Origin: Thalassolituus sp. UBA1087
Lineage (GTDB): Bacteria; Pseudomonadota; Gammaproteobacteria; Pseudomonadales; Oceanobacteraceae
DNA length: 64,000 nucleotides
Direction: 5' to 3'
NCBI GenBank assembly: GCA_002314145.1
Contig: DCCG01000027.1
Coordinates: 1 to 64,000, forward strand
The notes beneath the pieces were generated by a model. The model was given only the letters and a program-made list of their open reading frames with translations. It was not told the origin of the DNA and ran no database searches. Shown here in pieces: positions 41,331-50,682 of the stretch (positions are counted from its first letter, which is position 1; every line of letters begins with the position of its first letter). The translations under genes were made by a program, and so were the position numbers.

Positions 41331-44300
41331 TCACAACCCCAGGGCTTTGGCCATGGCGCTCTCTGCAACACCTTCTGTGGTTACCACCGCGTCTTTCAGC
41401 ATCAGCTTGCCCTGCAATAACCGGTCAAGGTGTACATCAAAAGCGTCATGTTCCGGGTGCAAGGCTGCAGGCAGATAAATACTGACGGGCTTTTTCTGGC
41501 CAATACGGTATACGCGGTCAGATGCCTGAGCTTCTTTGGCGGGGTTCCAGTGGCGCTCCAGATGCACCACATGGTTGGCACCAATCACGGTTAACCCCAC
41601 GCCTGCTGCCACCGGCGACATAATCAGAATGTTGAAGCCGGGCTGCGCTTCAAATTGCGTGATCAATTGTTTACGGCTGAGCTCTTCGGATTTGGTCTGC
41701 ACGGCTTTGGTATCGCCATTAATAACCGAGATATTCAGCCCGTAAATTTTATCCAGCCAGAGTTTGACGGCGCGCTGCAGGTTTTTGGTGATCATAAAGA
41801 GGATGATTTTTTCATTCTTCGAACGGATATCATCCAGAATACCCAGCAACACCTGCAGTTTTGCTGACAGCATCATTTGCTGGCGTGCGTCATCGGCAGA
41901 GCGCACGGAGAGCAATAGTTGATCGATATTGGATAATTCGGGGTGAAGAGAGATACCACGTAGCTGACTGAGAACCGCCAATGCCACCCCACGGGTATCG
42001 GTTTCGGTTCGTACTGTACGGTAATGCTCTATTGCAGCATCGTACGCCTGTAGCTGCGCGCCCGTCATTGTGCGTGCCAGAGCTGGCATTTGTTGAATAC
42101 CCGGCTGACTTTGAGGCAGGCCAGAGATAATGGTTTTTACCGGCAGGCCGGTTAAGCGTTCTTCTTTGGTACGGCGTAACATGTAGTCGCCCACGGCATT
42201 GCGTAAATCCGTTCCTATTTGTACGCGGACTTCATCTCGCTCTTCTTCCACTGCGTTCAGAATCGGTTTAATCCAGCTGTCGCGAAATTGTGGCCAATCC
42301 CCAAGCAGCCCTGGTTGTGCTGTATCCACCAGACACCAGTAATCTGCAAGGCTGTTTTCTACCGGTGTACCTGTTGCCAGAATTTTCACATCGGCTTTAA
42401 GGCCTTTTGCCGCACGGGTTTGCAGCGTATTAATGTTCTTCAGGTTCTGGGCTTCGTCGAATATCACCATACCCCAATCAATCACGCACAATGAAAACTG
42501 GTAATCGCGTAACGTCTGGTAGGTTGTCAGCACTAAACGCCGGTCCATATCCAGCCGCGCCGGGCCTGCTGAAGGGCCGACTTTGAGCGCATAACGGATG
42601 GCATCTTTTACGCTGGCAGCGTCACTGTCTGCCAGGCTTTGTAATTGTTGGGATTCACGCTCGGCACCCTGAATGCGGTATTGCTTCAGGTCGCGCCCGG
42701 ACTGCAGAACAACAATGTCGCGGAATGGGATTGAGTTAAATGTTTTACTAACTTCATCTTCCCAGTTTTCCAGCAGGCTCAGAGGTGCGACGACCAGTAT
42801 TGGTTTTTCTGTTTTACCTGCGGATTTTCTGCCTTGCAGATAGTGCTGCGCAGCCACCAGGGCCATGTAGGTTTTACCCAGCCCCATATCGTCAGCTAAT
42901 AATCCACCCTGAACACGATAAAAATCTTCCGGGTTATCCGCACTGGCAGCCGATATCAAACGGGCCATCCAATCGACACCTTCACGCTGGTGGTCGAATG
43001 GCTGGCGTGCACAGTTCTGCCAATCTACGGAGGTGTTTTTAGCATTGGCCAGTTTTTGTTTAAGAGTGGCAACACGCTCGTCGGCTTCTTTCAGAATCAC
43101 CGTACTGGTAACGGTTTCTTCATCTTGTTCAAGGCTTTCTTCAGGAGTTGATTGTGGTTCCTGTGGTGTACTGAATTTTTCATTCAGTTCTGTGACCAGC
43201 GCTGCTACCTGTCCGCTGTTAGAAATATCGATGTTTTCACCGGCAAACTGCAACTGCGTCGCTCCCAGCTGTTGTGCCTGTTCTATCTTTTTCTGCAGGC
43301 TTTGTAGTTCTTCCGGGGTATCCACCAGGCGGCGGATGATTTCAGCTGGCATCGGCTTATCACCCAGAGCGAACCAATCCTGACGGCTGGCATCCGGGTT
43401 GCCAAAATCAATATGCTGAAGCTCGCCAATACCTTCCACACGCAATGAGAAGCCAAGATCAAGATCAACCAAAGCAGCATCAATAAAGGCGGATGGCGTC
43501 TTGATGAAGTCAGCAACCTGAGAGGCTGGAATACGTTGCCTGCTAAGGACTTCGTTCACAGCCTGCAGCTTTTCAGGCTCCAGCAGAACGATCTGATCTT
43601 TAACCCGCAGCACTCCTTCATCACTTGCCTTTTCAAGCTGATGCCAGCGACTGCCAAGGTCATCCGGGCTGATGCCTGCACCCACCGCGGGGCATAGCTC
43701 CAGACTGCCATCAGCAAGGCGTGTAGCTGTAATACCGATTTTTTCCGGAATGCGAACGGCAAGCGAATCGAACTGAGCCAGTTCAAGCTGCATACCACTT
43801 CGTTTAGCCAGTTGAAGACGAGCCACCAGCCTCAGGTTTTCTGCTTCGCCACGTTCAGAAGCGCTCAGATCCTGATGATGATTCAGCGCCTGAATCGCCA
43901 GCAATTGCTCGAAGGTAAGGCGATACTGTTCAGAACCAATATACAAAAGTGGCCCTTTTACTTTGAGAGGAACACGCTCGGTAAGACGCGGATATATATC
44001 GACGGTGAAAGCACTATCCGTAGTTTTACTTTGAATGCGCGCTTCAAACGCACCGTTAAAGAAATCGGGAAGCATAAGAACGTTGGCTTCATCATCCTTT
44101 AAAGCAGCAATTACCGGAGAAGGCACACTGTAGCCATTCGCCATTGGATCAGCACTGCCCTGCTCTTCCAGCATTTTAAATAAGGCCAACTGGAGTAAAG
44201 CGCGGGGTTCGCCTACACCTGAGTTAAGAGCTTTAAAGTCTTCCTGGGGCAGATAAAAATTTATGCCATCGGAATCTGCAGAAGAGATAAAACCATCGCT

Positions 44301-44360
44301 GTTGGCAACCGCCTCACTGGAGATACCTAAAAAATCTTTTAGTGTATTAATCAAGCTCAT
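41331..44360 (-). CDS. zorD: Zorya type I protein ZorD, SNF2-family helicase/translocase
   Basis: Cytosolic effector of type I Zorya, thought to act on phage DNA after recruitment to the motor complex. The 1009 residues have an N-terminal region of about 450 residues without a recognisable fold and a C-terminal SNF2 core. Motif I is LLADDMGLGKT near 490, motif II DEAQNLKN near 635, motif III ATGTPVENS near 655, and motifs V and VI are MSPVAAGVGLT and DRVYRIGQKKPV near 925-955. The chain ends about 45 residues after motif VI, and I cannot see a typical PD-(D/E)xK motif. It starts five bases after zorC and closes the four-gene operon. Confidence 0.9.
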   Translation of the reverse strand: MSLINTLKDFLGISSEAVANSDGFISSADSDGINFYLPQEDFKALNSGVGEPRALLQLALFKMLEEQGSADPMANGYSVPSPVIAALKDDEANVLMLPDFFNGAFEARIQSKTTDSAFTVDIYPRLTERVPLKVKGPLLYIGSEQYRLTFEQLLAIQALNHHQDLSASERGEAENLRLVARLQLAKRSGMQLELAQFDSLAVRIPEKIGITATRLADGSLELCPAVGAGISPDDLGSRWHQLEKASDEGVLRVKDQIVLLEPEKLQAVNEVLSRQRIPASQVADFIKTPSAFIDAALVDLDLGFSLRVEGIGELQHIDFGNPDASRQDWFALGDKPMPAEIIRRLVDTPEELQSLQKKIEQAQQLGATQLQFAGENIDISNSGQVAALVTELNEKFSTPQEPQSTPEESLEQDEETVTSTVILKEADERVATLKQKLANAKNTSVDWQNCARQPFDHQREGVDWMARLISAASADNPEDFYRVQGGLLADDMGLGKTYMALVAAQHYLQGRKSAGKTEKPILVVAPLSLLENWEDEVSKTFNSIPFRDIVVLQSGRDLKQYRIQGAERESQQLQSLADSDAASVKDAIRYALKVGPSAGPARLDMDRRLVLTTYQTLRDYQFSLCVIDWGMVIFDEAQNLKNINTLQTRAAKGLKADVKILATGTPVENSLADYWCLVDTAQPGLLGDWPQFRDSWIKPILNAVEEERDEVRVQIGTDLRNAVGDYMLRRTKEERLTGLPVKTIISGLPQSQPGIQQMPALARTMTGAQLQAYDAAIEHYRTVRTETDTRGVALAVLSQLRGISLHPELSNIDQLLLSVRSADDARQQMMLSAKLQVLLGILDDIRSKNEKIILFMITKNLQRAVKLWLDKIYGLNISVINGDTKAVQTKSEELSRKQLITQFEAQPGFNILIMSPVAAGVGLTVIGANHVVHLERHWNPAKEAQASDRVYRIGQKKPVSIYLPAALHPEHDAFDVHLDRLLQGKLMLKDAVVTTEGVAESAMAKALGL

Positions 44361-44365
44361 CTTTG

Positions 44366-45895
44366 CTATCTCGTGCTGTGAAAGACCGGCATACCAAACC
44401 TTTGTATGTATGCTTTGTAATCGGTTTTAGTCATTAACTTTTCTATATCTAACTCAATACCATTGTCCGCCAGGAACTGGATAACATTATTCCGCCACGT
44501 CCCTGGATGGTGGGTAATATCAGCCAAAGGCAATCCGGGGTGCTGTTTACGGTATTCATTCGGTATTCGTTTTGTCAGATCGTTATGATCAAGATGGGTT
44601 ACACCATAGTCGGCAATCTGACGACCAGGTACGTCAAGATAAAGCCATATTTTGAAACTGTGGGAGCCCTGGATAACATGAAACTTGCCGCAGTTAAGGT
44701 AGATAACAGCTTTGTCACTCATATTGCCGCCAAGGTCGATGTAACTGGACTTCATCTCTCCACGTAAAACGCGCTTCACTCCGTACTTAGCTTTCGCCCC
44801 CAACATCAGGCGCGTACCTTTTATAAGATCCTGATCGAACAGCCCTTCAAGAAATTTCTTTCTCGCCGGGAACATACGCTGTAAGCTTTCATCTCCACTT
44901 TCTTTGCCATACTGCTGCACAGCTTTGAGGAATAACTTCAGATCCTCACGGGATAACCAACCTCTTACTTTATCTATGCGGGCTTCACCAATTGGCTGCC
45001 ACCACTGACGAAAATCTGATGCACTGCTGGCTATGCGAGGATCACCTGCGATACTCAGAATAAAATTTCGCCAGGTCTCTCCCGGATCTGCTGGCGATCG
45101 ATCAATGAGAATCTCCATCGCCCGATGGCCGATACACAGGCTACCTTCAAAAACAGCCATATTTACCTCCGGTTTTTGCAGCTCTGCAAAAACCGTATGA
45201 GGCTCGCCAAAAGGGATTTCTGTTAATGTATCGAGGTAGTAAAACGCCCGACATATATCGCCGAAACGACCCTGATCAAAGCCTGTTAACCCTACCCTTT
45301 TGAAATATTCATTCAACTCCAGCTGGTTTTGCTTAGCATGGCGAACCACCAGAGCTGATGCATCTTTCGCCATAAGCTCATCCATATTGCCCTTAAGGTT
45401 ATGCAATACACTGTGCTCATTAGGAACCTTCTGGTCTGGCAGAAGGCGAAGCTGATCAGAGATTATTTCTGATAAAAATGGCTGCATATCTGGTTGATTA
45501 ATCGCCGACTGATTTCCCAGACCAAGCTGGTCAAAATAGCGAAAGTAAAGATCAACCAGGTTGATGAGCGGTATCTGGGACAGCCTTGGCTGTTGACACT
45601 CAATAAGCAACGCCAGAGACCTGGGATTCAGAGAGTTACGCAAACTGGAGTCTTCGAGCCAAAGATAGGTAATTGCCCGTGCTCCGATACGGGTTGAGAT
45701 AATACGTTTAATGCGGGTACCAACTTTATCGGATATTGCGTAACGCAAATCCTGGACGACTTGTTCGAAGTTACCTCCTTTGCCTGCACCTTTCTGCAAA
45801 TTCTCTGCACGCTGAACCAATGATTGCCATTCATTAATTTTCTGTGCTGGCCACTCATTTGAAGGGAGTCTGAACTTCGGAAGCTTCAATGCCAT
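44366..45895 (-). CDS. zorC: Zorya type I protein ZorC, EH-signature domain protein
   Basis: Component specific to type I Zorya, reported for E. coli to bind DNA. The 509 residues are soluble. The C-terminal half holds the EH-signature pattern, with conserved Glu and the stretch FHVIQGSHSFKIWLY near 404-418, then THHPGTWRNNVIQFL near 463-477. The N-terminal half is helical with many basic residues in the first 70. It starts two bases after the zorB stop and ends five bases before zorD, so all four genes are tightly coupled. Confidence 0.88.
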   Translation of the reverse strand: MALKLPKFRLPSNEWPAQKINEWQSLVQRAENLQKGAGKGGNFEQVVQDLRYAISDKVGTRIKRIISTRIGARAITYLWLEDSSLRNSLNPRSLALLIECQQPRLSQIPLINLVDLYFRYFDQLGLGNQSAINQPDMQPFLSEIISDQLRLLPDQKVPNEHSVLHNLKGNMDELMAKDASALVVRHAKQNQLELNEYFKRVGLTGFDQGRFGDICRAFYYLDTLTEIPFGEPHTVFAELQKPEVNMAVFEGSLCIGHRAMEILIDRSPADPGETWRNFILSIAGDPRIASSASDFRQWWQPIGEARIDKVRGWLSREDLKLFLKAVQQYGKESGDESLQRMFPARKKFLEGLFDQDLIKGTRLMLGAKAKYGVKRVLRGEMKSSYIDLGGNMSDKAVIYLNCGKFHVIQGSHSFKIWLYLDVPGRQIADYGVTHLDHNDLTKRIPNEYRKQHPGLPLADITHHPGTWRNNVIQFLADNGIELDIEKLMTKTDYKAYIQRFGMPVFHSTR

Positions 45896-45897
45896 GA

Positions 45898-46650
45898 TCA
45901 GCTGCCCTCCACCCCAAAACCGGATTTTTCTTTAACCTTTTCAAAGTCCTTCAAATCCGGATGGCGAATAGTAAACCTTATATCAATTCGGCGATTTTCT
46001 TTACGTTCATCTTCAGTCTGCTGCGTTTCAGTGACTGGGCGGGTTTTTCCGTAGCCGCTGACACTGAACAGAAAATGACCCGCGTGGTTTTTCAGAATAT
46101 CAAGGCGCTGATTACTTTTGAGCTTTTCGTTCCAGAACTGCCACAGCGAAATTGCTCGATAGGCTGATAACCCCCAGTTTCCTTTATTTCCGAAAAAGCT
46201 GGTGGGCAATACATCCGTATGCCCTTCAATAAAAACTGTATCCAGATACTCTGACCGGCCTTCTTTTCGGATCACATCTCCCAGGACCTGACCGATATCG
46301 AGAGCTGTATTCTGATATTGCTCACGGATCGAATAATCCCGTGAAGCAAAGCCAAGAAGATCGCTGGAAATACTGACGATAGAATCGTTTTCGTTAACGA
46401 TAACAGTGATGCCTTTCTTCTCTAGCTTTTCTTTGATCTCGTGCAGGATTGTCCGGCGTACGGTATCTGCCTGTTTGAGCTCCTGAATGCTTTTATCGAA
46501 ATCCTGCTGTTTTTGTGTAAGGTTAAGAACCAGAACGGCACAGGCGAGCACGAACAGAATCAGTAAGCCTGCCATAATGTCGGAAAATGACATCCAATAT
46601 GGATTTTCTTCATCTACGCTGGCTGCAGTACGGCGAAAGACTTTCATCAT
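45898..46650 (-). CDS. zorB: Zorya protein ZorB, MotB/OmpA-like peptidoglycan-binding motor subunit
   Basis: Inner-membrane protein that forms a proton-driven motor with ZorA and anchors it to peptidoglycan. A single membrane helix (about 20-42) begins with SFSDIMAGLLILFVL, whose Asp is the proton-carrying residue of MotB-like proteins. A coiled linker follows, then the OmpA-like domain (about 105-235) with FIEGHTDVLPT, LSAYRAISLWQFW and SGYGKTRPV, ENRRIDIRF. The start is one of three adjacent codons (GTG 46653, ATG 46650, ATG 46647). ATG 46650 overlaps the zorA stop. Length 250 fits the family. Confidence 0.92.
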   Translation of the reverse strand: MMKVFRRTAASVDEENPYWMSFSDIMAGLLILFVLACAVLVLNLTQKQQDFDKSIQELKQADTVRRTILHEIKEKLEKKGITVIVNENDSIVSISSDLLGFASRDYSIREQYQNTALDIGQVLGDVIRKEGRSEYLDTVFIEGHTDVLPTSFFGNKGNWGLSAYRAISLWQFWNEKLKSNQRLDILKNHAGHFLFSVSGYGKTRPVTETQQTEDERKENRRIDIRFTIRHPDLKDFEKVKEKSGFGVEGS

Positions 46651-48707
46651 CACGTCCTTACGGTGAGATCATCCAGGACGCCGGATATGGCATTCACGGT
46701 ATTAACCATCTGATTGGTAAAACTGAGTGTCTGCTGGTTCCACTCATTCATTCGCGCTTCAACCTGAGAAGAAACTTCACCAGAGTACCTCGACAACCAT
46801 TCTGAAGCCTGCTCTTCAATTTGCAGGACCTGCTGGCGCAATGAGTCGCCAAGAGCTGAAAACTCGTCTTTCACGCCCTTGAGGTATTCATCCTGATGTA
46901 CACGCATGGTGTTGAAACTATCACCCGCTAACTTAGCGGTATCTTCAAACTGCTCTACTGCAGCCATGATAGAATCTTCGAGTTCATCCAATACACCGAC
47001 CTGTTCCTTAACACCGTTAAAGGCCAGCTCATTCTGACGAGCCGCAGCCGCGATATTATCAGTAACGACTTTACTGTTTTCACCAAGCGTAGCGGCGGCT
47101 GTGCTCAGATTACCGGATAGGATTCCCAACTGAGATGCACTGGTATTCAGGTGAGAGCTGCTCTGTTCAACAGAGATAGACGCCTGAGTTAATTTATCCA
47201 ACAGCTGCTTGTGTTGCTCAGCTAACTGTTGTGATTGTTGCAGGCTGGCATGAACTCCTTCTGATATGGTTTGCAGCAACTTAGCCTGTTCTCCTGCCAT
47301 GCTCTCCAGCATTTGTTTTAAGCGACCATCAGTTTCTTCTGCTTGCTGCTGCAATTGACCAAGCTGCTGCCTGGTTTGATCCTGCATGCTGTTAACGGCC
47401 TCACTGAAGGCTTTGGTCATTCCACCAGCCTGCTCCTTAGCAAGTTCAGTAAAATCAGCCATCTGCTTGCCCGATGCCACAGCAAGATCTTCGACCACTT
47501 TTGCCTGATGCTCGGATAACGAATTGACCTGCTGTGCAAACTGCGTTGTAAGTTGCTGCTGTTGCGATTCTGAATTTTTACGTTGTTCGTCAAGCTGTGC
47601 GTTCAGTTTTGAGGTTCTTGCTGCATCTACTTCAGCTTGTTTGGCTTGTTTTTCAGTAATTTCTGTAAACAGTGAATCCATCTTGCCAGATATCGATTCC
47701 ATCGCCTTATTAACGGAATCAGCAGCTCCATCCATTGATTCTTTTTGGCGTATTCCCTCTGCGCGTAAGCCGGAAGAAAATTGTTCAATCAATGATTCCA
47801 GAGCCTGAGTTGACTGTTGGCTTGCATTATTACTCATAGCCTGTAATGCAGGGTTAAGGATTTCTGACAACTTAGTGGCTATAGCGTCCTGCATAGAACG
47901 ACTCATTCCTTCGACACTCTTTTGCAGTTCAGAACCAATTTGCTCTGCAAGACCTGCAAGTGAGTTTCTGCTCTCCCTTGAGTGATCACTGATATCCACC
48001 AACACTTTTTCTGCAGGCAGGCGAGGGTATAGAAAATCAATTTTATATTGGAGTAATGTTATTTTCTTGAGAACAGCGCGTTCTGTTTTCTTCTCGATCC
48101 AGTTGAGAATAAGACTTAAAAATACACCCCATACTGAAGATACAAACGCGACGCCTGCACCGGAGATCATCTGATTAATACCAGCCTTCAGCTCGGCAAG
48201 CTCATTGCTGGAAAAATTGAGGCCAGATAACCCCAGCGTAAGTCCCAGGAAGGTACCAAGAACACCAATGGCAGTAAGAAAGGAAGGGGTCGCAGCTAAC
48301 AGGCGGTTTGAGGTTAAGCCACCAGCCATCGTTCTGGCGTTGAAAAAGTGATCGGCATCGAGTGTGTTGTATAGCTGCGTCAGATCGGCGGAATAAACCA
48401 AACTTTCGTCAAATTCTCTCCACAGTTCCTTAACACCTTCAACCGGGCTTTCAGCAGCTTTTGTTACTACCTGACTGCGTTCAGATGCCAACTCTTTTCG
48501 ATCCGCACCTTCAACCAGATCAGCAATAGCGGAACGAACTTTAAGAAATACCCGATACTGAACCCATAAACGCACACAGCACCAGAAGAATACAGCAAGC
48601 ATGACAAGGAAAAGCGCCAGACTGATGTAAGCAGTAAGCCCAGTGTGACCGTCCAATATTGAGAGCCCTGGAACCAGGTACATCCAGTCAATCGCTTGTG
48701 TATCCAT
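46650..48707 (-). CDS. zorA: Zorya protein ZorA, MotA/TolQ/ExbB-like motor subunit with long coiled-coil tail
   Basis: Inner-membrane motor subunit that surrounds ZorB and is thought to sense envelope disturbance by phage. The 685 residues have a membrane helix near 25-48, a cytoplasmic insertion, then two more (about 140-162 TAIGVLGTFLGLTLGLSG and 183-205 GAGVAFVSSVWGVFLSLIL) that carry the MotA/TolQ/ExbB signature. Residues from about 235 to 680 form a very long Gln/Ser/Ala/Glu-rich coiled coil, the intracellular tail characteristic of ZorA. ATG 48707 has GGGAGG four bases upstream. First gene of the operon. Confidence 0.92.
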   Translation of the reverse strand: MDTQAIDWMYLVPGLSILDGHTGLTAYISLALFLVMLAVFFWCCVRLWVQYRVFLKVRSAIADLVEGADRKELASERSQVVTKAAESPVEGVKELWREFDESLVYSADLTQLYNTLDADHFFNARTMAGGLTSNRLLAATPSFLTAIGVLGTFLGLTLGLSGLNFSSNELAELKAGINQMISGAGVAFVSSVWGVFLSLILNWIEKKTERAVLKKITLLQYKIDFLYPRLPAEKVLVDISDHSRESRNSLAGLAEQIGSELQKSVEGMSRSMQDAIATKLSEILNPALQAMSNNASQQSTQALESLIEQFSSGLRAEGIRQKESMDGAADSVNKAMESISGKMDSLFTEITEKQAKQAEVDAARTSKLNAQLDEQRKNSESQQQQLTTQFAQQVNSLSEHQAKVVEDLAVASGKQMADFTELAKEQAGGMTKAFSEAVNSMQDQTRQQLGQLQQQAEETDGRLKQMLESMAGEQAKLLQTISEGVHASLQQSQQLAEQHKQLLDKLTQASISVEQSSSHLNTSASQLGILSGNLSTAAATLGENSKVVTDNIAAAARQNELAFNGVKEQVGVLDELEDSIMAAVEQFEDTAKLAGDSFNTMRVHQDEYLKGVKDEFSALGDSLRQQVLQIEEQASEWLSRYSGEVSSQVEARMNEWNQQTLSFTNQMVNTVNAISGVLDDLTVRT

Positions 48708-48953
48708 TTTTCCTCCCAAGCACCCTGTTTCTCAAGGTGTTAATTAAAACCAACTTATTTTTTAGTGGCCTTCCATGGCCATAAACAATCATCCTTGCGC
48801 TTCCTTGCTGTGCCTGTCAGGACGGTTCATTTTCACCGCAGCATCCCTAGCACTGACATCCTGTCTGCATCCTGCACAGGCATTCAGCCCGGAGATTTAT
48901 CTGCGAACAATGCTGTATATATAAACATGTAAAATTATCAGACAGTCAGAATG
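48708..48953 (-). promoter_or_regulatory. zorA upstream region with probable promoter
   Basis: A gap of about 245 bases between the WYL regulator stop and zorA on the same strand, large enough for an independent promoter. An AT-rich patch ACATGTTTATATATACAG (minus strand, about 48929-48912) is the best promoter or operator candidate. A GC-richer segment between it and zorA (about 48730-48900) holds no gene. I see no clear consensus -35. Confidence 0.4.
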
Positions 48954-49832
48954 TCAGCGCAGCCACGGCTCAAGATCTGTACGGCTTTGGCTTGTTAAAA
49001 TGATTTGTTGCGCCTCTGGCCGTTCCCGGTAACGATCCACCCTCAATTGCTGCAGCCAGTAAATGAGCAGTGCCGCCCTGACGCTATACTCCCTTGTCAG
49101 ATTTCCTGACACATCGACTGTCATTCCATAATCCATCGCCACGATTCTTCGTCGCGCCGCATCCAGCCTTGGGTCTGGTTCTATCGAAAACGTCACCCAT
49201 GTGTTCCAGCCTTGATCATGCTCGCGACCATGCAGGGATTTTCCCTCTGCATCAAATACATTGCGAATACGGGTTAATACAAAATCACGATAATCCTGAT
49301 TCTTTTCGCACCAGGCTCGTACATGCCAACGATGTCCGTCGTTGATCAGCGTATGAGGGCAGATTATGCGTTCTTCGAAATCAGGGCTCGTTATGCTTGC
49401 ATAGGCTACATCCAGGCGCAACTGATGCCTGATGGCCTGAATGATGGGCCTGACAATGAGTGATGACGGAGAATGGTGACCACTGACCATACGCAGCACT
49501 GTGGATTCTCCAACAGCATCGCTACCATAATCACAAAACCGGTCGGCCATGAGATTTATGTAGTTTTCCAGACCAGCAGAAAATAAGGTTGGCCTAGACT
49601 GCTCTGTCGGCTCGTAACACTTCAGGCTGGCGTTATAGGTGAGGTGTTCCGGATAACGGGCTTTGTAGTCATTAATCAGTCGACTTGAGCTCTGGCGGGT
49701 AATTGCCAGCAGCTTCATCAGATGACTGGTATTCAGACGCCCTTCCCACTGAAGAACCAGCTCGATTGCGTGAAAGGCCTGCCTCTGCTGATGTGTGAGC
49801 TCTTCCTCCGGGGAAGCCATAGATGTATCCAT
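48954..49832 (-). CDS. WYL-domain transcriptional regulator (BrxR/CapW type)
   Basis: Probable repressor of the adjacent defence operon. The 292 residues have an N-terminal winged helix (about 10-75; LMKLLAITRQSSSRLINDY is the likely recognition region), a WYL domain near 115-205 (VAYASITS, ICPHTLINDGHRWHVRAWCEKNQDYRDFVLTRI) and a C-terminal WCX extension. Homologues called BrxR or CapW regulate BREX, CBASS and other defence systems as dimers that bind inverted repeats. The start is uncertain (TTG 49847, ATG 49832 or ATG 49820). A palindrome lies just upstream. It is cooriented with and upstream of zorA. Confidence 0.85.
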   Translation of the reverse strand: MDTSMASPEEELTHQQRQAFHAIELVLQWEGRLNTSHLMKLLAITRQSSSRLINDYKARYPEHLTYNASLKCYEPTEQSRPTLFSAGLENYINLMADRFCDYGSDAVGESTVLRMVSGHHSPSSLIVRPIIQAIRHQLRLDVAYASITSPDFEERIICPHTLINDGHRWHVRAWCEKNQDYRDFVLTRIRNVFDAEGKSLHGREHDQGWNTWVTFSIEPDPRLDAARRRIVAMDYGMTVDVSGNLTREYSVRAALLIYWLQQLRVDRYRERPEAQQIILTSQSRTDLEPWLR

Positions 49833-49855
49833 ATGCTCCGAATACAATCCTTGTC

Positions 49856-49874
49856 GAGTATTTACTCAATTGTA
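49856..49874 (-). promoter_or_regulatory. candidate operator and -10 of the WYL regulator gene
   Basis: GAGTA-TT-TACTC (49856-49867) is an inverted repeat immediately downstream of TACAAT (minus strand 49874-49869), a good -10 candidate. A repressor bound here would cover the transcription start, consistent with autoregulation. Confidence 0.45.
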
Positions 49875-50115
49875 CATACAGTTTCCACAAATTCTCTAGC
49901 CATTTTCCAGCTTCGTAATCATTGCAGCTCTTTATTTATTGCCATAGGCAATCATTTCATGGGGACATTCCCGGAATATGCTAATGAATCGCACCGTGTG
50001 GCAGAGACTATTAGCCCAGTGGGGCTTGGTCATCTCAAATAAACTGTAATCCCTCCCCTAAAATGGGCTATTTCAAACTTGGTATTTTCCAAGTTGTTAT
50101 CAACCCGGCCTAAAC

Positions 50116-50682
50116 TCACAACCCCGCCGCCCACTCCGGCAACCGAGCCAAATGCTCCGTACGAACCCCCTGCTTAATGGTTAACACCGGCTGAAAGGGA
50201 TTATCAAGGCGGGAGTTATCCAGCACCCGCACCTGATCACACAGCGGGATCGCAAGGCGAACATTGTCCAGCATCCGTGGGATACGGGCTTCAACTTTAT
50301 CCGTGGGGACATTGTGGCCACCATCAAGCACGCGCTGGCTGATACGGGCGAGATTCAGCCCGGTGGATTCGACATGAATCACCACCATGATGATCTGGTA
50401 ACCCAGCGCTTTCGCGTGGGCCATAAAATCCACTTTAGAGGGGTGGGAAAAAACAGTTTCAAAACAAAAACTATGAGCAGCCTGCAGCTGTTCGAAGCGC
50501 ATGGCCTCGGCGATTCTGGCGGCTTCGTAGCTGTTGCCTTCCGGATCGTCGGGAAATACTTCCCTGGCGATCAGGTCGGCATTGATAAATGGCATGCCTA
50601 ACGGCTGAAGTACCTGCTGGTAGAAGGTGCTCTTACCCGAGCCGTTTCCACCCACCAGCATCCACAGCTGTTTGCTGCTCAT
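50116..50682 (-). CDS. zeta-toxin-family P-loop kinase (toxin)
   Basis: A 188-residue AAA/P-loop protein. Walker A is GGNGSGKSTFY near 12-22, followed by FINADLIAREVF near 34-45 with the Asp expected of zeta kinases and FCFETVFSHPSK near 74-85. Zeta toxins phosphorylate UDP-N-acetylglucosamine in other bacteria. Substrate here is not proven. It overlaps the ParD-like gene by four bases, so the two form a module. No epsilon-type antitoxin is present. Confidence 0.8.
   Translation of the reverse strand: MSSKQLWMLVGGNGSGKSTFYQQVLQPLGMPFINADLIAREVFPDDPEGNSYEAARIAEAMRFEQLQAAHSFCFETVFSHPSKVDFMAHAKALGYQIIMVVIHVESTGLNLARISQRVLDGGHNVPTDKVEARIPRMLDNVRLAIPLCDQVRVLDNSRLDNPFQPVLTIKQGVRTEHLARLPEWAAGL

Noticed and set aside
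46650..48707. ZorA as a TolQ/ExbB or chemotaxis-related protein
   Set aside because: The MotA/TolQ core alone would allow this, but the long coiled tail, coupling to an OmpA-type ZorB and the following ZorC and ZorD genes fit Zorya only.
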